Assembly (NCBI GenBank): GCA_905236985.1
Contig: CAJORF010000123.1
Span: 1 to 64,000 of the forward strand
Length of the DNA: 64,000 nt
Source: an uncultured Bacteroidaceae bacterium
GTDB lineage: Bacteria > Bacteroidota > Bacteroidia > Bacteroidales > Bacteroidaceae
Direction: 5' to 3'
The translations under genes were made by a program, and so were the position numbers. Shown piece by piece: positions 9,212-16,823 of the stretch. Under the pieces are notes generated by a model that searched no databases, was not told where the DNA came from, and saw only the letters and a program-made list of their open reading frames with translations. How positions within the stretch are numbered: position 1 is the stretch's first letter; the number at the start of each line of letters is the position of its first letter.

Positions 9212-10142
9212 TAAGATTTACACATCTTTGAATAACAAGTGTGCTTTCCTTGCCCGATTGCATGTGTATTCCGTCCTGCGACTCATCGTTCGGCTTGTGG
9301 CCAACACGATTTTGCCTGCTTATTTTTATTTGACCTGTTGGCGCAAGGCTTATCGGATTGAACCAACGAAAAAGAGTCGTGGCCGCATTATTGTGACCCT
9401 GACCTCCTTTCCTGTCAGGACAGGTCGCCTATGGCTCGTCATTGAGACCATACTGCGACAGACCGTCAAGCCGGACATCATTGTATTGTGGCTGTCTTTG
9501 AAACAGTATCGTGGTTGGGAAGATGTCCCTCAAAGTCTTAAACGGCTGCAACGGAGAGGACTCACGATCAGGTTCGTTCCAGAGGACTATCGTTCACACA
9601 AAAAATACCATTATTGTTTAGGGGAATTCCCCGACGATCATATCATTACCATTGATGATGACATCTTTTATGATTCGCATCTTGTGGAGCGTCTGATAAA
9701 GATGCATCATGAATATCCTGATGATGTCATCGCCAACAAGACTCATCGGATAGGATATGATGTAAATGGTAATATCCTTCCTTATTCGCAATGGGCGCAG
9801 AATGCCTCTGGCGGAACAGACCTTTTCGCTGTAGGAGCCGGTGGTACATTTTATCCCGCTCATTGCATGGATAAGATGGCCTCTGACATAGAAATGGCGA
9901 TGGCACTTACTCCGACAGGAGATGACATCTGGCTCAATGCTATGGTCAGGCTTAATCACAGAAAGGTTATTCAAGCTCCCTACCATTTCATTGAGCAAAT
10001 ATCAGTCCTTAATCTGCATAATGTAGAACTAATAACTGGAAATGCCACTTCAGGTAATGACGTACAAATCAGCCAACTGGTGGCCTATTTGTCAAGTGTC
10101 GGAAAGGAGAACCCTTTTACGCATAATTTCTATCTCAAGTAA
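9192..10142 (+). CDS. Glycosyltransferase (GT-A type)
   Basis: Probable EPS glycosyltransferase. A hydrophobic N-terminal stretch is followed by a GT-A-like core starting near GRIIVTLTSFPVR, and an acidic DxD-type motif (ITIDDDIFYD) that would bind metal and nucleotide sugar. The ORF track starts at TTG 9186, but ATG 9192 is in frame two codons later and is preferred (316 aa). It overlaps the preceding polymerase gene by 20 bases, so translation is probably coupled. Donor and acceptor sugars are unknown, and I cannot assign a CAZy family with confidence. Confidence 0.75.
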   Translation: MITDFLDKIYTSLNNKCAFLARLHVYSVLRLIVRLVANTILPAYFYLTCWRKAYRIEPTKKSRGRIIVTLTSFPVRTGRLWLVIETILRQTVKPDIIVLWLSLKQYRGWEDVPQSLKRLQRRGLTIRFVPEDYRSHKKYHYCLGEFPDDHIITIDDDIFYDSHLVERLIKMHHEYPDDVIANKTHRIGYDVNGNILPYSQWAQNASGGTDLFAVGAGGTFYPAHCMDKMASDIEMAMALTPTGDDIWLNAMVRLNHRKVIQAPYHFIEQISVLNLHNVELITGNATSGNDVQISQLVAYLSSVGKENPFTHNFYLK

Positions 10143-10198
10143 TCCTCACACTTTGCTTCGTTTTTTATAGGAAAATTGGGGCATCATCCAATAGAACA

Positions 10199-10981
10199 AT
10201 GAAGGTTTCTGTTATCATTCCCTCATATCATCCTAATGAATATACTCTTGAATGTTTGGATGCACTCAAGAGACAAAGTCTTTCACCCGAATTGTTTGAG
10301 GTATTGGTTGTCTTAAATGGGGAACGTGAACCATACGAATCATTCCTCCAACAGGCTCTGCCGTGTAATGGTAGGTTACTGTACTCGCCTGTTGCCTCAG
10401 CCTGTTCTTCACGCAATATGGGATTGGACTATGCCCAGGGAGATTATATCTGCTTCATTGATGACGATGATCCTGTTTCTCCCACTTATCTTGAGGAACT
10501 TTTAGAGAATGCCCGTCCTGATGTCGTTTCACTCAGCAATTGTCTTAATTTGTACGATGATGGACATACAGAGAACAATGTATTTTCGATGGAGTTCGAA
10601 CGTTGTGCAAACAAGGGGGAGCAGCATTTTACTCGTCCCAAAAAGATGTTCTCTGGTCCGTGTATGAAGATGATTCATAGAGACATTATCGGATCGCGAC
10701 GCTTCGACCTTCGTTTCCCGAGTGGACAAGACGCCTTGCTTATGTTCGAGATATCAGACAGAATGAATTTGGTGAAGTTTACGTCTAATAATGCTGTTTA
10801 TTATTACCGGCAGCGCAGTGGCAGTTTGCACCGTATGAGTGATTTGAAGCGGATATCAAAATATAGCCGTTTGGCGTGGGCCTACACACAATTGTTTTTT
10901 GGTCATCCGTTCAAATATAATTTCTATTTTTATTTGACGCGCGTATTGGCTTCATGTCATGCCATATTGGCGCGGAAATAA
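10199..10981 (+). CDS. Glycosyltransferase family 2
   Basis: Typical GT2 enzyme: N-terminal SVIIPSYHPNEYTLECLDAL nucleotide-binding motif, then DYAQGDYICFIDDDDP carrying the metal-binding aspartates near residues 80-90. Predicted to add one sugar of the EPS repeat unit at the cytoplasmic face of the inner membrane. At 260 aa it is compact, with a C-terminal hydrophobic/aromatic stretch (HPFKYNFYFYLTRVLASCHAILA) that could attach it to the membrane. It is 56 bases after the previous gene. Its composition, like its neighbours to 12181, looks more AT-rich than the flanking core genes. Confidence 0.88.
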   Translation: MKVSVIIPSYHPNEYTLECLDALKRQSLSPELFEVLVVLNGEREPYESFLQQALPCNGRLLYSPVASACSSRNMGLDYAQGDYICFIDDDDPVSPTYLEELLENARPDVVSLSNCLNLYDDGHTENNVFSMEFERCANKGEQHFTRPKKMFSGPCMKMIHRDIIGSRRFDLRFPSGQDALLMFEISDRMNLVKFTSNNAVYYYRQRSGSLHRMSDLKRISKYSRLAWAYTQLFFGHPFKYNFYFYLTRVLASCHAILARK

Positions 10982-11008
10982 AGTGACGAGAAAATAATCT
11001 ACGAGCCT

Positions 11009-12181
11009 ATGAAAATCTGTATATTAACTCCACGTTTTTCCTTCCCTGAGTCAGGAGGTGACTTGTTGAGAATCAATCATGTGGTGCGATACCTCAAGTC
11101 ACAAGGTCATCATTTGATTCTCATATCCTATCTTGAGAAAGGACAGACCCCAACTATAACTGAGGACTTGTATGACCGTGTATATACCATCCGACGAAGT
11201 CGAATCTCATCGCTCTTACAATCAGCCCGGTTCCTGCTGAGTGGAAAACCGATTCAATGTGGATACTATTATTCTCGGAGATTCCAAAAATTATTTCATC
11301 AAGTGATTCAGAAAGAACAGCCAGACCTCTACGTCTCGCATTTGATGAGAATGCTCCCCTTTATAGAGAATGAGGGAAAGGTTGGACAGACAATTGTTGA
11401 AATGACTGATGCTTTGTCTAAGACCTATCAACTGTCTTCAAATGCCAGAGGAAGTTGGTTGAAACGAGTGATGTACGATATAGAGAAACGTATTATCGGT
11501 CCTTATGAATTGAGTGTCATCAAGAAATATCCCAAGGTGGTGTTGGTGTCACAGTCTGATGCAGATTATTTGAGTAAACAGTTAAATCCGTCAGACAGAA
11601 TTCATCTGACAGTACACACGAATGGTGTGAACCTGTCACCGAGACCCTCGAAAGTCTATGATTGCAATAAAATATGTTTTATCGGGAATATGGTATCTCT
11701 TCCGAATCAAGACGCGGCCATCTTCTTTGCCCAAAATGTTTTCCCATTGATTCATCGCGCGAATCCCGATGCCCGATTCTATATCGTAGGCAATAATCCT
11801 CCTTCAAGTGTAAGAAGTCTTGCTGATGACAAGCGCATCTTTGTAACGGGGTTTATTGAGGATATGGATGGGTTTATTGCTGACATGTGTGTTGCTGTGG
11901 CACCTGTAAACATTGCTGCGGGTATCCAAAACAAGGTTCTAGTGGCTATGGCAAGTAAAATTCCTGTCGTACTTTCTTCGTTGATAGCAAAACCCATATC
12001 TGAATTAAAGCCCGGAGAAAATTGTTTTGTTTGTGACACTCCACAGAGCTATGCCGATAGCTGTCTGCACCTGATGAATGATTCACAACTTCGCAATCAG
12101 ATGGCAGAGAAGGGATATGATATGGTGAAACAATATTATGTGTGGAGTGCAAAGTTGAAGGGTTATGAGCTACTCCCTTGA
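11009..12181 (+). CDS. Glycosyltransferase family 4
   Basis: GT-B fold glycosyltransferase. The N-terminal domain begins MKICILTPRFSFPESGGDLLRINHV, the usual GT4 acceptor-side start with its GG loop. The C-terminal domain has ICFIGNMVSLPNQDAAIFF, ARFYIVGNNP and APVNIAAGIQNKVLVAMASKIPVV, where the expected E-x7-E region is replaced by a G.QNK..VAMA form typical of TIGR03087-like and related sugar transferases. Last gene of the first EPS operon. Donor sugar unknown. Confidence 0.85.
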   Translation: MKICILTPRFSFPESGGDLLRINHVVRYLKSQGHHLILISYLEKGQTPTITEDLYDRVYTIRRSRISSLLQSARFLLSGKPIQCGYYYSRRFQKLFHQVIQKEQPDLYVSHLMRMLPFIENEGKVGQTIVEMTDALSKTYQLSSNARGSWLKRVMYDIEKRIIGPYELSVIKKYPKVVLVSQSDADYLSKQLNPSDRIHLTVHTNGVNLSPRPSKVYDCNKICFIGNMVSLPNQDAAIFFAQNVFPLIHRANPDARFYIVGNNPPSSVRSLADDKRIFVTGFIEDMDGFIADMCVAVAPVNIAAGIQNKVLVAMASKIPVVLSSLIAKPISELKPGENCFVCDTPQSYADSCLHLMNDSQLRNQMAEKGYDMVKQYYVWSAKLKGYELLP

Positions 12182-12232
12182 GCTTTACTCAACATCCCTT
12201 ATATGTTGGTTTGAAGATACTTAGGAGGGCTT

Positions 12233-12300
12233 GTTGTTCGGCGCGCATTGAACAATCGTTCGGTGCGCTTCGAACATTTGTTCCGCCCGCGCCGAACAAC
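12233..12300. repeat. Nested imperfect hairpin made of GTTCGGCGCG-type units
   Basis: The outer arms are a perfect 13-bp inverted repeat (GTTGTTCGGCGCG at 12233-12245, complement at 12288-12300). Inside it lie GAACAA/TTGTTC (12250-12255 with 12278-12283) and GTTCG/CGAAC (12258-12262 with 12271-12275), all in register, so the 68 bases fold into one long interrupted hairpin. It lies between the EPS operon and the wecA-like gene. There is no adjacent U-run, so it is not a standard intrinsic terminator. Confidence 0.75.
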
Positions 12301-12381
12301 GAAGGGATATAGGAGGGGCTCACGAAATGGTTTTGTCATTTTTTTCGACACTTTTATATAATAAATAGGTTGGTTGTACGT

Positions 12382-12411
12382 TATATATACAGTTACGTAA
12401 CTGGATATATA
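12382..12411. promoter_or_regulatory. 30-base palindrome just before the wecA-like gene
   Basis: The core CAGTTACGTAACTG (12390-12403) is a perfect 14-base palindrome, extended by TATATAT-type arms with one mismatched pair to 12382-12411. It ends 10 bases before the ATG at 12422. Operator or mRNA structure are both possible. Confidence 0.45.
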
Positions 12412-12421
12412 TCCGACCGAC

Positions 12422-13546
12422 ATGACGTCGTACTGGTCATACAGCTTGATGGCATTTGTCATCGGGGCTATTGCAACGAGTGTTACGATACCGTTGATCA
12501 TAGCCTTTTGCCGCAAGTTCGGCTTTTTTGATCAGCCCAATCAGCGAAAGGTGCATAAGGCAGCCATTCCGCGACTGGGCGGTATGGCTTTTCTGCCGTC
12601 TTTAGCGCTGAGCTTTGCTGTGACCATGCTGGTTTATTACTCCCAGAGTATGTATTATCCCGATTTCTCCTACACATCGGCACTGATGGTGATTGGTGCG
12701 GCTATTGTCTTTTTGGTGGGCGGTATGGACGATTTGCTGGACTTGCCTGCCAATCTGAAGTTCGTGATCTTGGCTATCGGTTCGTTGGCTTTGCCAGTCT
12801 GTAATCTTGCCATCGACAATCTGTACGGGTTCTTCGGTATCTATGAGGTGTCGCCATGGGTGGCTTATCCGCTGACGGTGCTGGTCATCATGACCATCGT
12901 GAATGCCATCAACCTTATTGACGGTATTGACGGTTTGGCTTCGGGCATCTCGGTAATCTGTCTGGGTACTTTTGTCTATCTCTATTCCGATCTGCGCTAT
13001 GTCATTTTTACCGTGATGTCAGCGGCTCTGTTGGGCTCCGTGTTGGCTTTCATGGGCTTTAATGTTTTCGGAAAGATAGGGCGGATGAAGATTTTCATGG
13101 GTGATGCGGGCAGCTTGATCTTAGGTTATGTACTGGCCTATCTCGCCATTAAGTATATGATGGTGACGGAACAGGACGTCTATTCGGACATCAACCCCAT
13201 TCTGATTCCCTATTCGCTGTTCATTGTGCCGGTGTTTGACCTGATGCGTGTGGCTTTCACGCGTCTGGCAGTCGGCGAACCGATGTTTCATGCTGACCAG
13301 CGTCACATCCATCACATCATGATGCGTTGCGGACTGACAATGCACCAGACGTTGGTGCTCATCCTTGGCCTTGTGACATTCTTTATCTTTGGCAACTTGG
13401 CGTTGGATGAGATGCACGTGCCCATCACTATCATCTTCTTCATTGACATTGCCCTCTACCTGCTCTTCTTCGTCGTCGCCTTCGTGCTCATCGACCGTAA
13501 GGAGTCGCTGCGCGAGATGATGGACAGCGAAATGCTGCCGTTCTAA
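12422..13546 (+). CDS. Undecaprenyl-phosphate sugar-1-phosphate transferase (WecA/TagO/MraY family)
   Basis: Polytopic inner-membrane enzyme that starts EPS or O-antigen synthesis by moving a HexNAc-1-phosphate from UDP-sugar to undecaprenyl phosphate. Family motifs are clear: GGMDDLLDL near residue 100, NAINLIDGIDGLASG near 160 and MKIFMGDAGSL near 220, with HADQRHIHH on the cytoplasmic side near 295. About 10-11 transmembrane segments over 374 aa. It stands apart from the glycosyltransferase operon, behind a hairpin and a palindrome, and converges on rny at a bidirectional terminator. Confidence 0.9.
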   Translation: MTSYWSYSLMAFVIGAIATSVTIPLIIAFCRKFGFFDQPNQRKVHKAAIPRLGGMAFLPSLALSFAVTMLVYYSQSMYYPDFSYTSALMVIGAAIVFLVGGMDDLLDLPANLKFVILAIGSLALPVCNLAIDNLYGFFGIYEVSPWVAYPLTVLVIMTIVNAINLIDGIDGLASGISVICLGTFVYLYSDLRYVIFTVMSAALLGSVLAFMGFNVFGKIGRMKIFMGDAGSLILGYVLAYLAIKYMMVTEQDVYSDINPILIPYSLFIVPVFDLMRVAFTRLAVGEPMFHADQRHIHHIMMRCGLTMHQTLVLILGLVTFFIFGNLALDEMHVPITIIFFIDIALYLLFFVVAFVLIDRKESLREMMDSEMLPF

Positions 13547-13549
13547 AAC

Positions 13550-13582
13550 GAAGCGGCCCCGCTTAACTAGCGGGGCCGCTTC
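13550..13582. terminator. Bidirectional terminator between wecA-like gene and rny
   Basis: Perfect 13-bp stem GAAGCGGCCCCGC / GCGGGGCCGCTTC with a 7-base loop, placed between two convergent genes and flanked by short A and T stretches. Confidence 0.85.
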
Positions 13583-13586
13583 ATTC

Positions 13587-15146
13587 TTACTTCGCATAGC
13601 TGACGGCTCGCGTTTCGCGGATGACGGTGATCTTCACTTGACCCGGATAGGTCATCTCGTTTTGGATCTTCGTGGCGATGTCGGTCGAGAGCGTTTCGAT
13701 CTGCTTATCGTCGATCTTGTCGGCTCCGACGATGACGCGCAGTTCGCGACCAGCCTGGATAGCGTAGGTCTTGGTGACACCGGTGTAGCTCATGGCGATG
13801 TTCTCCAAGTCCTTGAGGCGTTTGATGTAAGCCTCGGCAATCTCGCGGCGCGCACCGGGACGGGCACCGCTGATAGCGTCGCAAACCTGCACGATGGGAG
13901 CGATGAGGGATGTCATCTCCATCTCTTCGTGGTGTGCACCGATGGCGTTGCAGATGTCAGGTTTCTCCTTGTACTTTTCGGCCAGCTTGGCACCGTAAAT
14001 AGCGTGGGGCAGATCGGGCTCTTCGTCAGGCACCTTACCGATATCGTGGAGCAGTCCGGCGCGCTTGGCTTTCTTCACGTTCAGTCCCAGTTCGGCAGCC
14101 ATGACGGCGCAGAGGTTCGCGGTCTCGCGGGCGTGCTGTAGCAGGTTCTGCCCGTAGCTGGAGCGGTACTTCATCTTACCTACGATGCGGATGAGTTCGG
14201 GATGCAGGCCGTGTACGCCGAGGTCAATAGCTGTGCGCTTACCCACCTCCATGATCTCTTCATCGACCTGTTTCTTCACCTTGGACACCACTTCCTCGAT
14301 GCGGGCGGGGTGGATGCGTCCATCGGCCACGAGTTGATGGAGAGCCAAGCGGGCTATCTCGCGGCGAACGGGATCGAAGCCGCTGATGACGATGGCTTCT
14401 GGCGTGTCATCAACCACGATCTCAGTGCCTGTTGCGGCTTCGAGGGCGCGGATGTTACGGCCTTCGCGACCGATGACACGACCCTTGACATCGTCGTTGT
14501 CGATGTGGAACACCGTGACGCTGTTCTCCACGGCAGCCTCGGTGGCTACGCGCTGTATGGTCTGGATGACGATGCGCTTGGCTTCCTTGTTGGCCGTCAT
14601 CTTGGCATCGTCCATGATCTCGTTGATATAGCTAGCGGCAGCAGTCTTGGCCTCGTCCTTGAGGGTCTCGATGAGGCGTTCCTTGGCCTCTTCAGCGGTG
14701 AGTCCACTGATCTTCTCAAGCTGTGAGCGTTCTTGTTCGATGAGGCTTTCGAGGCGTTGTCCGAGTTCCTCCTCTTTCTTTTGCAGGATGGTCTGCTGCT
14801 GTTCGAGGCGCTTGCGTTCGTTCTCCTGTTCGGTCTTACGACGTGTGAGTTCGTCCTGACGCTGGTTGAGGCTGATCTCGCGCTGCTTGAGACGATTCTC
14901 GCTCTGCTGGATCTGCTGGTTGCGCTGCTGCACTTCCTTTTCAAGCTCGGCTTTCTTGTTGAGGAACTTCTCCTTTACTTCAAGAAGTTTCTTCTGTTTA
15001 ATGACTTCGGCGTCTTTTTTCGCCTCTTCGTGCATCTCCTTCATCTTGTTGGGGCGCGTGTGTCTGTACCAGACGACCTGATAGATGACCACGGCAGCTG
15101 CGATGACTGCTGATGCGATGGTGATTATCAATCCTAATGTTGACAT
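13587..15146 (-). CDS. rny: Ribonuclease Y
   Basis: Membrane-anchored endoribonuclease that initiates mRNA decay. An N-terminal transmembrane helix ([22 protein letters not shown]) is followed by a long charged coiled coil to about residue 200. Then come the KH RNA-binding domain ([17 protein letters not shown]) and the HD domain with [15 protein letters not shown] holding the metal-binding His-Asp. The 519-aa length is normal. It is the downstream gene of the coiled-coil gene, zapA, rny series on the minus strand, separated from zapA by 134 bases with no visible gene. Confidence 0.96.
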   Translation of the reverse strand: MSTLGLIITIASAVIAAAVVIYQVVWYRHTRPNKMKEMHEEAKKDAEVIKQKKLLEVKEKFLNKKAELEKEVQQRNQQIQQSENRLKQREISLNQRQDELTRRKTEQENERKRLEQQQTILQKKEEELGQRLESLIEQERSQLEKISGLTAEEAKERLIETLKDEAKTAAASYINEIMDDAKMTANKEAKRIVIQTIQRVATEAAVENSVTVFHIDNDDVKGRVIGREGRNIRALEAATGTEIVVDDTPEAIVISGFDPVRREIARLALHQLVADGRIHPARIEEVVSKVKKQVDEEIMEVGKRTAIDLGVHGLHPELIRIVGKMKYRSSYGQNLLQHARETANLCAVMAAELGLNVKKAKRAGLLHDIGKVPDEEPDLPHAIYGAKLAEKYKEKPDICNAIGAHHEEMEMTSLIAPIVQVCDAISGARPGARREIAEAYIKRLKDLENIAMSYTGVTKTYAIQAGRELRVIVGADKIDDKQIETLSTDIATKIQNEMTYPGQVKITVIRETRAVSYAK

Positions 15147-15280
15147 TTGTTGTTAGTGTTTAATATATAAAAAAGTGTCGCGCCAGCCATACCGCTAATA
15201 CCGCTGCCGAGGGGGCAGGGTAGGGGCGTGGTGGTGCGTTGGGGTAGTTTTCAGATGGGGACGGCTGTGGTGAGGCAGCC

Positions 15281-15571
15281 TTATTTCAAGGCGGCGTTAA
15301 TCTCGCTAACGAGGCCGTTGAGGGTAGCCATGACTGGCTGTATGTTGCCATTGGTGACCTGTTTCTGCAAACGGACGGCTATGTCGAGCACCGTCATCAG
15401 CAGGTAGGTATTCACCGTCTGCCCAGGGAAATGGTTGGCGTAGTAGCTGTAGCGTTGGTTGATCAGCTTCTCGGCATCGCGGTAAAAGAGCTCCTCGTCG
15501 CGACGTATGGTCATCGAGAAGTTCTGCCCGCCCAATTTGAGGGTTATCTGAAAGGTATCGCTGATTTCCAT
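15281..15571 (-). CDS. zapA: Cell division protein ZapA
   Basis: Small cytoplasmic protein that bundles FtsZ filaments at the Z-ring. 96 aa, normal for the family. The N-terminal beta-rich head has F.ITLKLGGQNFSMTIRRDEE, then YRDAEKLINQRY, and a C-terminal helix for coiled-coil dimerisation. It starts 13 bases after a small coiled-coil gene, an arrangement that suggests the two act together in division. Confidence 0.9.
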   Translation of the reverse strand: MEISDTFQITLKLGGQNFSMTIRRDEELFYRDAEKLINQRYSYYANHFPGQTVNTYLLMTVLDIAVRLQKQVTNGNIQPVMATLNGLVSEINAALK

Positions 15572-15584
15572 TTATTGTTTTCTT

Positions 15585-15893
15585 CTATTGTTCGATGCCC
15601 ATGCTCTTGAGCAGTGCGATACACTTATCTACTTCACGCACCAGATGGCTGATACGCTGTTTGGCCATGGCGAGGTCTCCGTCGCCCACCTCCAGCATCT
15701 TAGCCATCTTGAGGTTTTTGTATTCGGCTTCTAAGTCCTTGCATTTCTGCTTGAACACCTGGAGCTCATTGTCTTTGGAAACCAGCTCGTTGAGTAACTG
15801 CTCGTTCTCGTCCTTCAGCTGTTGGAACTTGAGAATGAGCTGCCGCGTGCGGGTCTCTAAGAGACGTATGGTTTTCTCTTCTTCGGCGGTCAT
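15585..15893 (-). CDS. Small coiled-coil protein upstream of zapA
   Basis: 102 aa, almost entirely predicted helix: heptad-like leucines and charged residues run from about residue 10 to 65 (TRQLILKFQQLKDENEQLLNEL). A second helix near the C-terminus contains HLVREVDKCIALLKSMG. No signal peptide. Linkage to zapA suggests a ZapB-like or other ZapA-partner role in the divisome, which is inference from context only. The -7 box at 15932-15939 supports this as the first gene of the transcript. Confidence 0.8.
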   Translation of the reverse strand: MTAEEEKTIRLLETRTRQLILKFQQLKDENEQLLNELVSKDNELQVFKQKCKDLEAEYKNLKMAKMLEVGDGDLAMAKQRISHLVREVDKCIALLKSMGIEQ

Positions 15894-15931
15894 AGAAGGG
15901 GTATAGAGCCGTTATCGTGGATTTTTCGGCA

Positions 15932-15939
15932 CAAAGATA
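15932..15939 (-). promoter_or_regulatory. -7 box for the coiled-coil/zapA transcript
   Basis: TATCTTTG on the minus strand, 39 bases before the ATG at 15893. Confidence 0.6.
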
Positions 15940-15980
15940 GGAAACCTTTTCCGTTTGTGCAAGTTTTTTGTGGAATTTTA

Positions 15981-16622
15981 CTATTTTGCCGTCTTTGTTG
16001 CCTCGTCGATGTCAGCACGTTTCTCCTTTTTGGCGAGCATGACGGTGGTGTGGACATACTCCGTCATCCATGCCTCGGAGAAGCCGAGAATCTGCTGGTA
16101 TTTGCGCACGCCAGCCACGGTGCGACGCACGTTCTCATCCTTCCAGTCGTTCTTGGTTACGATGTCGTGGATGGTCTTTTCCGTCATGGTGCGCAATGCG
16201 CCGCGCATGAACGAAGGCAGACGGAACTTCCACTGCATGAGATTGCCCATGAGCATCATCAGATCCTGTGAGAAACCTTGGAATTGGAGCAGATAGGGCT
16301 GCACGTCCTGGATCTTCTTGCAGCGCTTTTTCACGCTGGTTTCTATCTCGGCGGCGAAGGATGGTGTGACACCGTAGATCTCACTGAGCATAGCGGCGCA
16401 ACGTTTCTTCTCTCCCAAGCCAAGCTTGTTGTTCAGTGTGGGCACTTTCAAGGTTTGTTTGAACACGCGCAGGTCGGGGAGGGCTGCCAGATTGGAGATA
16501 CCCACTTGTGCTGCGACGCTGGCTTGGAGATATACACGGATGAGCGTCATGAAGTCTTCCATGCCGCCTACTTTTTTCGTTTCGGTCTCCTTGCGACCGA
16601 AGAGTTTACTGAGGAATGACAT
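15981..16622 (-). CDS. Unknown cytoplasmic protein
   Basis: No family recognised. The ORF track starts at 16769, but a minus-strand -7 box at 16677-16684 lies inside that extension, so ATG 16622 (MSFLSKLFGRKE) is used, giving 213 aa. The protein looks soluble and helical, with a basic C-terminus and no signal peptide or membrane segment. It includes the stretch LPDLRVFKQTLKVPTLNNKLG and several Met-rich helices (LMMLMGNLMQWKF). It is transcribed divergently from wzc and may share its regulatory region. Confidence 0.75.
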   Translation of the reverse strand: MSFLSKLFGRKETETKKVGGMEDFMTLIRVYLQASVAAQVGISNLAALPDLRVFKQTLKVPTLNNKLGLGEKKRCAAMLSEIYGVTPSFAAEIETSVKKRCKKIQDVQPYLLQFQGFSQDLMMLMGNLMQWKFRLPSFMRGALRTMTEKTIHDIVTKNDWKDENVRRTVAGVRKYQQILGFSEAWMTEYVHTTVMLAKKEKRADIDEATKTAK

Positions 16623-16676
16623 ATCAAAATATCGAATTTGCGTATAAAAAATACCGTTTTTTGCGCTTTTGCCGTG

Positions 16677-16684
16677 CAAAGATA
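16677..16684 (-). promoter_or_regulatory. -7 box for the unknown gene at 16622
   Basis: TATCTTTG on the minus strand, 54 bases before ATG 16622. It rules out the longer ORF start. Confidence 0.6.
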
Positions 16685-16769
16685 GTGTAAAAAGAGGGGT
16701 AAACCAAAGAAATGAGCTCCTTTTTGATGTTTTCTTATGTAAAAGGTGCATTTTTTCAAAAACAATCAC

Positions 16770-16777
16770 TAACTTTG
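16770..16777 (+). promoter_or_regulatory. -7 box for wzc
   Basis: TAACTTTG, 46 bases before the wzc ATG and 85 bases from the divergent minus-strand box. Confidence 0.6.
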
Positions 16778-16823
16778 CAGCCGCTAATTACGCGTACATC
16801 GCGCGCGAACATCTTTAATAATT

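Noticed and set aside
15147-15280. Possible 6S RNA between zapA and rny
   Set aside because: In other bacteria 6S RNA can lie beside zapA, but I see only short hairpins here, no long bubble-containing rod, and 134 bases is too small. A covariance-model search would settle it.
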